NCBI GenBank assembly: GCA_033439795.1
Contig: JAUTDP010000013.1
Coordinates: 930,001-994,000, forward strand
Source: Sordaria brevicollis
Taxonomy: Eukaryota > Ascomycota > Sordariomycetes > Sordariales > Sordariaceae
DNA length: 64,000 nt
Direction of reading: 5' to 3'
Both the position numbers and the translations under genes were made by a program. Positions 61,242 through 64,000 of the stretch are shown here, in pieces. The notes under the pieces are model-generated. The model was not told the DNA's origin. It saw only the letters and a program-made list of their open reading frames with translations, and did no database searches. Within the stretch, counting starts at the first letter, position 1. Each line of letters opens with the position of its first letter.

Positions 61242-62499
61242 TTAAAAGAGGAATAGCGAAACGAATTCGTTCATTATTTTTAATTTTCTTTTTTTCCTTT
61301 TCTTTTACTTTTATTTATTAATATATTAAAATAAAAATAGGGGAGGATTTCTATTTAATTAAGAATCTATTAGGCCGCGAAAGCGACGATTTATTTAATT
61401 ATTATTTTTTTTTATAATTAATTAAAGCCTTTAATATTTTATTATTATTAACGAATAAACGGTTTTATTTATCGAATTAACGAATATATTAACGTATAAT
61501 ATTAATTACAAATTAACGCTAAGCGAATTAATTATTATTAATAAAAATAGAATTAGTAAAACGAATAATCGGCGAATTGATTTTTATTAAGGAATTATTA
61601 TAAGAAAGTATACAAATACCGCTATTATTTAGGGGAATTCTACCGCTACCGTTACGAAGTAAATTATTATTACCGTTATAAGGTAAATTACTATTATTAT
61701 TATAAAGGATATTACTTAAAAGAATATAACCATTAATTAAATTATCTTAATTAGAAAGGAAGAATTCGCAATAGCCTTTTTGGAAATAATCGTTAATTAA
61801 TTACTTTCTATAGCGAATAAATTATTTTAAAGTATTAATAAAATTATCGCTAATAAAGCAAAGGCGAATCGCGCCGATAAATTCCTTAGCGACGATATAG
61901 AGGCGGATAAAATAATCGCGGAATTTACTATTAATTAAATCTTTATTAACGACCTTCTCTTAAAAAGTATTATAGAAATTATAAAAGCCGTAAAGTATAT
62001 CGATTATATAACGTAAAACCGTTAAAATATATTAAATAATTTAATTAAATTTATTTAAAAACGAATTAAAATAAAAAACGTTAATAATATAAAAAATAAT
62101 AATTTATTTAAATAATTAGGGATATAATAGGTCGATTTAATAATAGCCTTTATATAAATATTATAACTTAAAACGGCCGGGAAAGTGAAAAGGGTTTTAA
62201 TTAATTAGAAGGTATAAACGAAATATAGAGGAATACGAATACGGCTTTAAAAAAATTAATATAAAGATAGAACGTAATAGAAGGAAAATTTACCCTTTTT
62301 TTAATATATAAAAAAATTTATTATTAATAAAGCGTTTAATAATACGCTTAAAATTAATTTTAATATCGGTATTAACCGTATTAAATATAAGGGTCGGTAA
62401 AAGAGGGCGAAAAGGAGACGAATTCTCGCCTTTATTTTCGTCGAAGGTTTTTATTATTTTATAGAGCGCTTTAATACATTTTTAACGGGGAATAACTAT
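61242..62499 (-). pseudogene. Putative antisense gene in the LINE 3' end (L6)
   Basis: Same 1258-nt span and 42-nt overlap with ORF2 as in L1, L2 and L4. The start codon is altered at 62499, the intron signals are lost, and the linker is visible but heavily mutated. Confidence 0.38.
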
Positions 62500-63043
62500 T
62501 TCGAATCGATAATTATTATTATTATTAAAGGAAGGAAAAATTTAAAAAGGCTTAAAGGATAAAAAATTTTTATATTTAAAGGAAGGAAATCCTTATATTA
62601 ATATAAACCGTAATAGAAATATAACCGTTATAGGGGGGAGGAAGAGGATAAAAAGAATAAAAGAAAGTTTAATAATTAGGAAGTTTAATAATAATTAAAA
62701 AAGTAAACGAACGGAGGAACGGAAGGCGGAAAGTAGTAATAAATAAGGGGACGGGACGGCGGATTAGGAAAGTAGAACGGTTTAATATTCTTATATAATG
62801 GTAAATAGAAGGGATAAGACGGATATTAATCGCGTTAGCGGTAGGTATATATTACAATCGTAAAACGCCGAAGAAGCGGCGTAGATAGGTCCGCGCCGGG
62901 AATTATAGCCGGGGTTTTTATCCGGGGCGTTTAACGTTTATAGTTTTATCCTACGGAGAATCGGAGATAGACCCTATACTATATTAGCACTATAGATTTA
63001 ACTAGGGAATAAGAATCTTACTTACTTACTTTAAAGCGTATTA

Positions 63044-64000
63044 ATTTAATAATTATTATTCTATTTTTATTAAATTTTTATTTTCTCCACATCGGATTAG
63101 TCGTTCCTTTAATTCCTCGAATAATTCAATTAGTCGGCCAAGCTTTATTAAGGGCGATAATATCGCATTTTTAATAAATATTTCGAATTTTTAAATACGT
63201 TTATTAAGAACCGATAATATTGTAATTATTTTATTAAAAATAAAATTAACATTAATAATATCGATTAAAATTTTATATTTTTTTTAATTAATATTTATTT
63301 AAAATAACGTTATACCCCGAATTAATAATAATTATTACTTTTTTATCGAACCGCTAACTTTATATTTTAATAATTCCCTTTAAATATTAATTAATCATTT
63401 TACTATATTGCCTAATATACCCTCCTATAGCGTAAGGATAAAAATTATATAATTTTTCTACTCCTTATTTAATTATATTATTAATAAAGTTTTTATTTAT
63501 AAAAATATTACTATTTACTCTTAAATTAATAAGCGTATCGTTTATAAATAAAGTTTTTTTATTATTATTTATTATAATATAGGACGTAATTAATATAAGT
63601 CTACCTAAATAATCCTTTAAAAAACCTTTATTTACCTTTATACTCTCCGGTAGTACTTCTTTTAGGTTTTTTCTAGAATAAACACTTATTAATTCAATCC
63701 TTAGGAGGGAATTTAATATTCTTAAAGTAATTAATTTTCCGCTTTATTATTAACTAATTTATCGTCTTCTTTATTTTTACGACTATAATAATTAACAAAC
63801 TTATTAATACAATTAGGGTTTTTACTACAGCGGTTAAAATAATTACGGAAATAATATTTAATTTCTTTATATATAAAATACTTATTTTCTTCGAATAATT
63901 TATAAACTTCCTTACGAATTATATTAAGAATATAACGGGAATTACTTTAATTACTATTACTAGTATTAATACTATTACTAATAATATTATTAAAATTCTT
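63044..64000 (-). pseudogene. Gypsy-B protease and gag end (copy 3), cut by window edge
   Basis: Corresponds to Gypsy-B main 26630-27600. The protease active-site stretch, read as an LINL-type degraded DSG, is near 63490-63540. The gag zinc knuckle (Y-x2-Y-x4-Y-x4-Y) is near 63840-63885. The remainder of gag and the 5' LTR lie beyond the window. Confidence 0.7.

Larger units (their letters stand above)
57210..61283 (+). pseudogene. LINE ORF2 (L6), split by a short LINE
   Basis: Endonuclease with VGDFNLYYFN near 57607-57640, reverse transcriptase with FVNDINIV near 59245-59275. Interrupted at 59904-60520 by the 600-bp LINE copy and its duplicated target. The C-terminal part runs to TAA at 61281-61283. 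Same register throughout once the insert is removed. Confidence 0.82.
55431..63027 (+). mobile_element. LINE copy L6, full length, with one nested short LINE
   Basis: 7597 bp, or 6980 without the nested copy and its duplicated target. It ends gaatcttacttactt, the longest CTTA tail seen. Target duplication in Gypsy-B copy 3. With L2 and L4 it gives three full-length copies for a family consensus. Confidence 0.92.
51600..64000 (-). mobile_element. Gypsy-B copy 3, split by LINE L6, runs off the window
   Basis: Begins with a 253-bp 3' LTR at 51600, then polypurine tract (51853-51866), chromodomain, integrase, RNase H and reverse transcriptase up to 55430. LINE L6 follows (target duplication actttaaagcgtatta at 55415-55430 and 63028-63043), and then the rest of pol and the start of gag from 63044 to the window end. 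Matches Gypsy-B main throughout. Confidence 0.9.

Noticed and set aside
1..64000. tRNA, rRNA, CRISPR arrays, host protein-coding genes
   Set aside because: I looked for cloverleaf-like and rRNA-like stretches, regular short repeats with spacers, and clean long frames, and saw none. The repeats present are explained by LINE and LTR copies.

Overview
The window reads as a transposon graveyard from a filamentous ascomycete (Pezizomycotina-type) genome. It is very AT-rich. CpA and TpG are almost absent while CpG stays common, and nearly every coding frame keeps its register but carries many TAA/TAG stops where CAA, CAG or TGG would be expected. This is the footprint of repeat-induced point mutation (RIP). 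I see no ordinary host gene, tRNA, rRNA or CRISPR array. Every recognisable gene is a dead retrotransposon gene.

Two kinds of element build the region. (1) A non-LTR retrotransposon (LINE) of about 6.97 kb: ORF1 has a C-x2-C-x4-H-x4-C pattern degraded to tyrosines; ORF2 has an APE-type endonuclease (GDFN...PNW) and a reverse transcriptase (FADD); the 3' end is CTTACTTACT. (2) Three Ty3/gypsy LTR families. Gypsy-A is 13956-21634. Gypsy-B has one whole copy, 22791-30935, and three partial ones. Gypsy-C is the 3' end only, 1-3124. B and C carry integrase plus chromodomain.

Layout, left to right: Gypsy-C tail (1-3124) inserted in LINE L1 (3125-9235), which sits in Gypsy-B copy 1 (9236-9739). A 46-bp pyrimidine tract leads to Gypsy-B copy 2 (9786-11863), which holds an unidentified and less mutated insert (about 10171-11636) and a short LINE copy. 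Minus-strand LINE L0 begins at 11864 and is split by Gypsy-A, by LINE L2 (22121-38774, itself split by Gypsy-B main and two short LINE copies), and by plus-strand LINE L7 (from 38940). L7 holds L3 (from 41942), L3 holds L4 (42069-49033, minus) and Gypsy-B copy 3 (from 51600), copy 3 holds L6 (55431-63027), and L6 holds a 0.6-kb LINE copy (59904-60503). That is seven nesting levels, most with matching target-site duplications (14-17 bp for LINEs, 5 bp for LTR elements).

The most unusual signal is at the 3' end of the LINE. On the strand opposite ORF1/ORF2 lies what looks like a further gene: a TATA-like box, an ATG (intact only at 60426), an acidic/basic N-terminus, a canonical 49-nt intron, a Ser/Asn/Gly/Pro-rich middle and a Lys-rich end. 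It runs tail-to-tail into ORF2 with a 42-nt overlap that is the same in every copy measured. The short 5'-truncated LINE copies consist almost entirely of this antisense unit. A competing sense-strand frame over the same bases cannot be excluded by reading alone.
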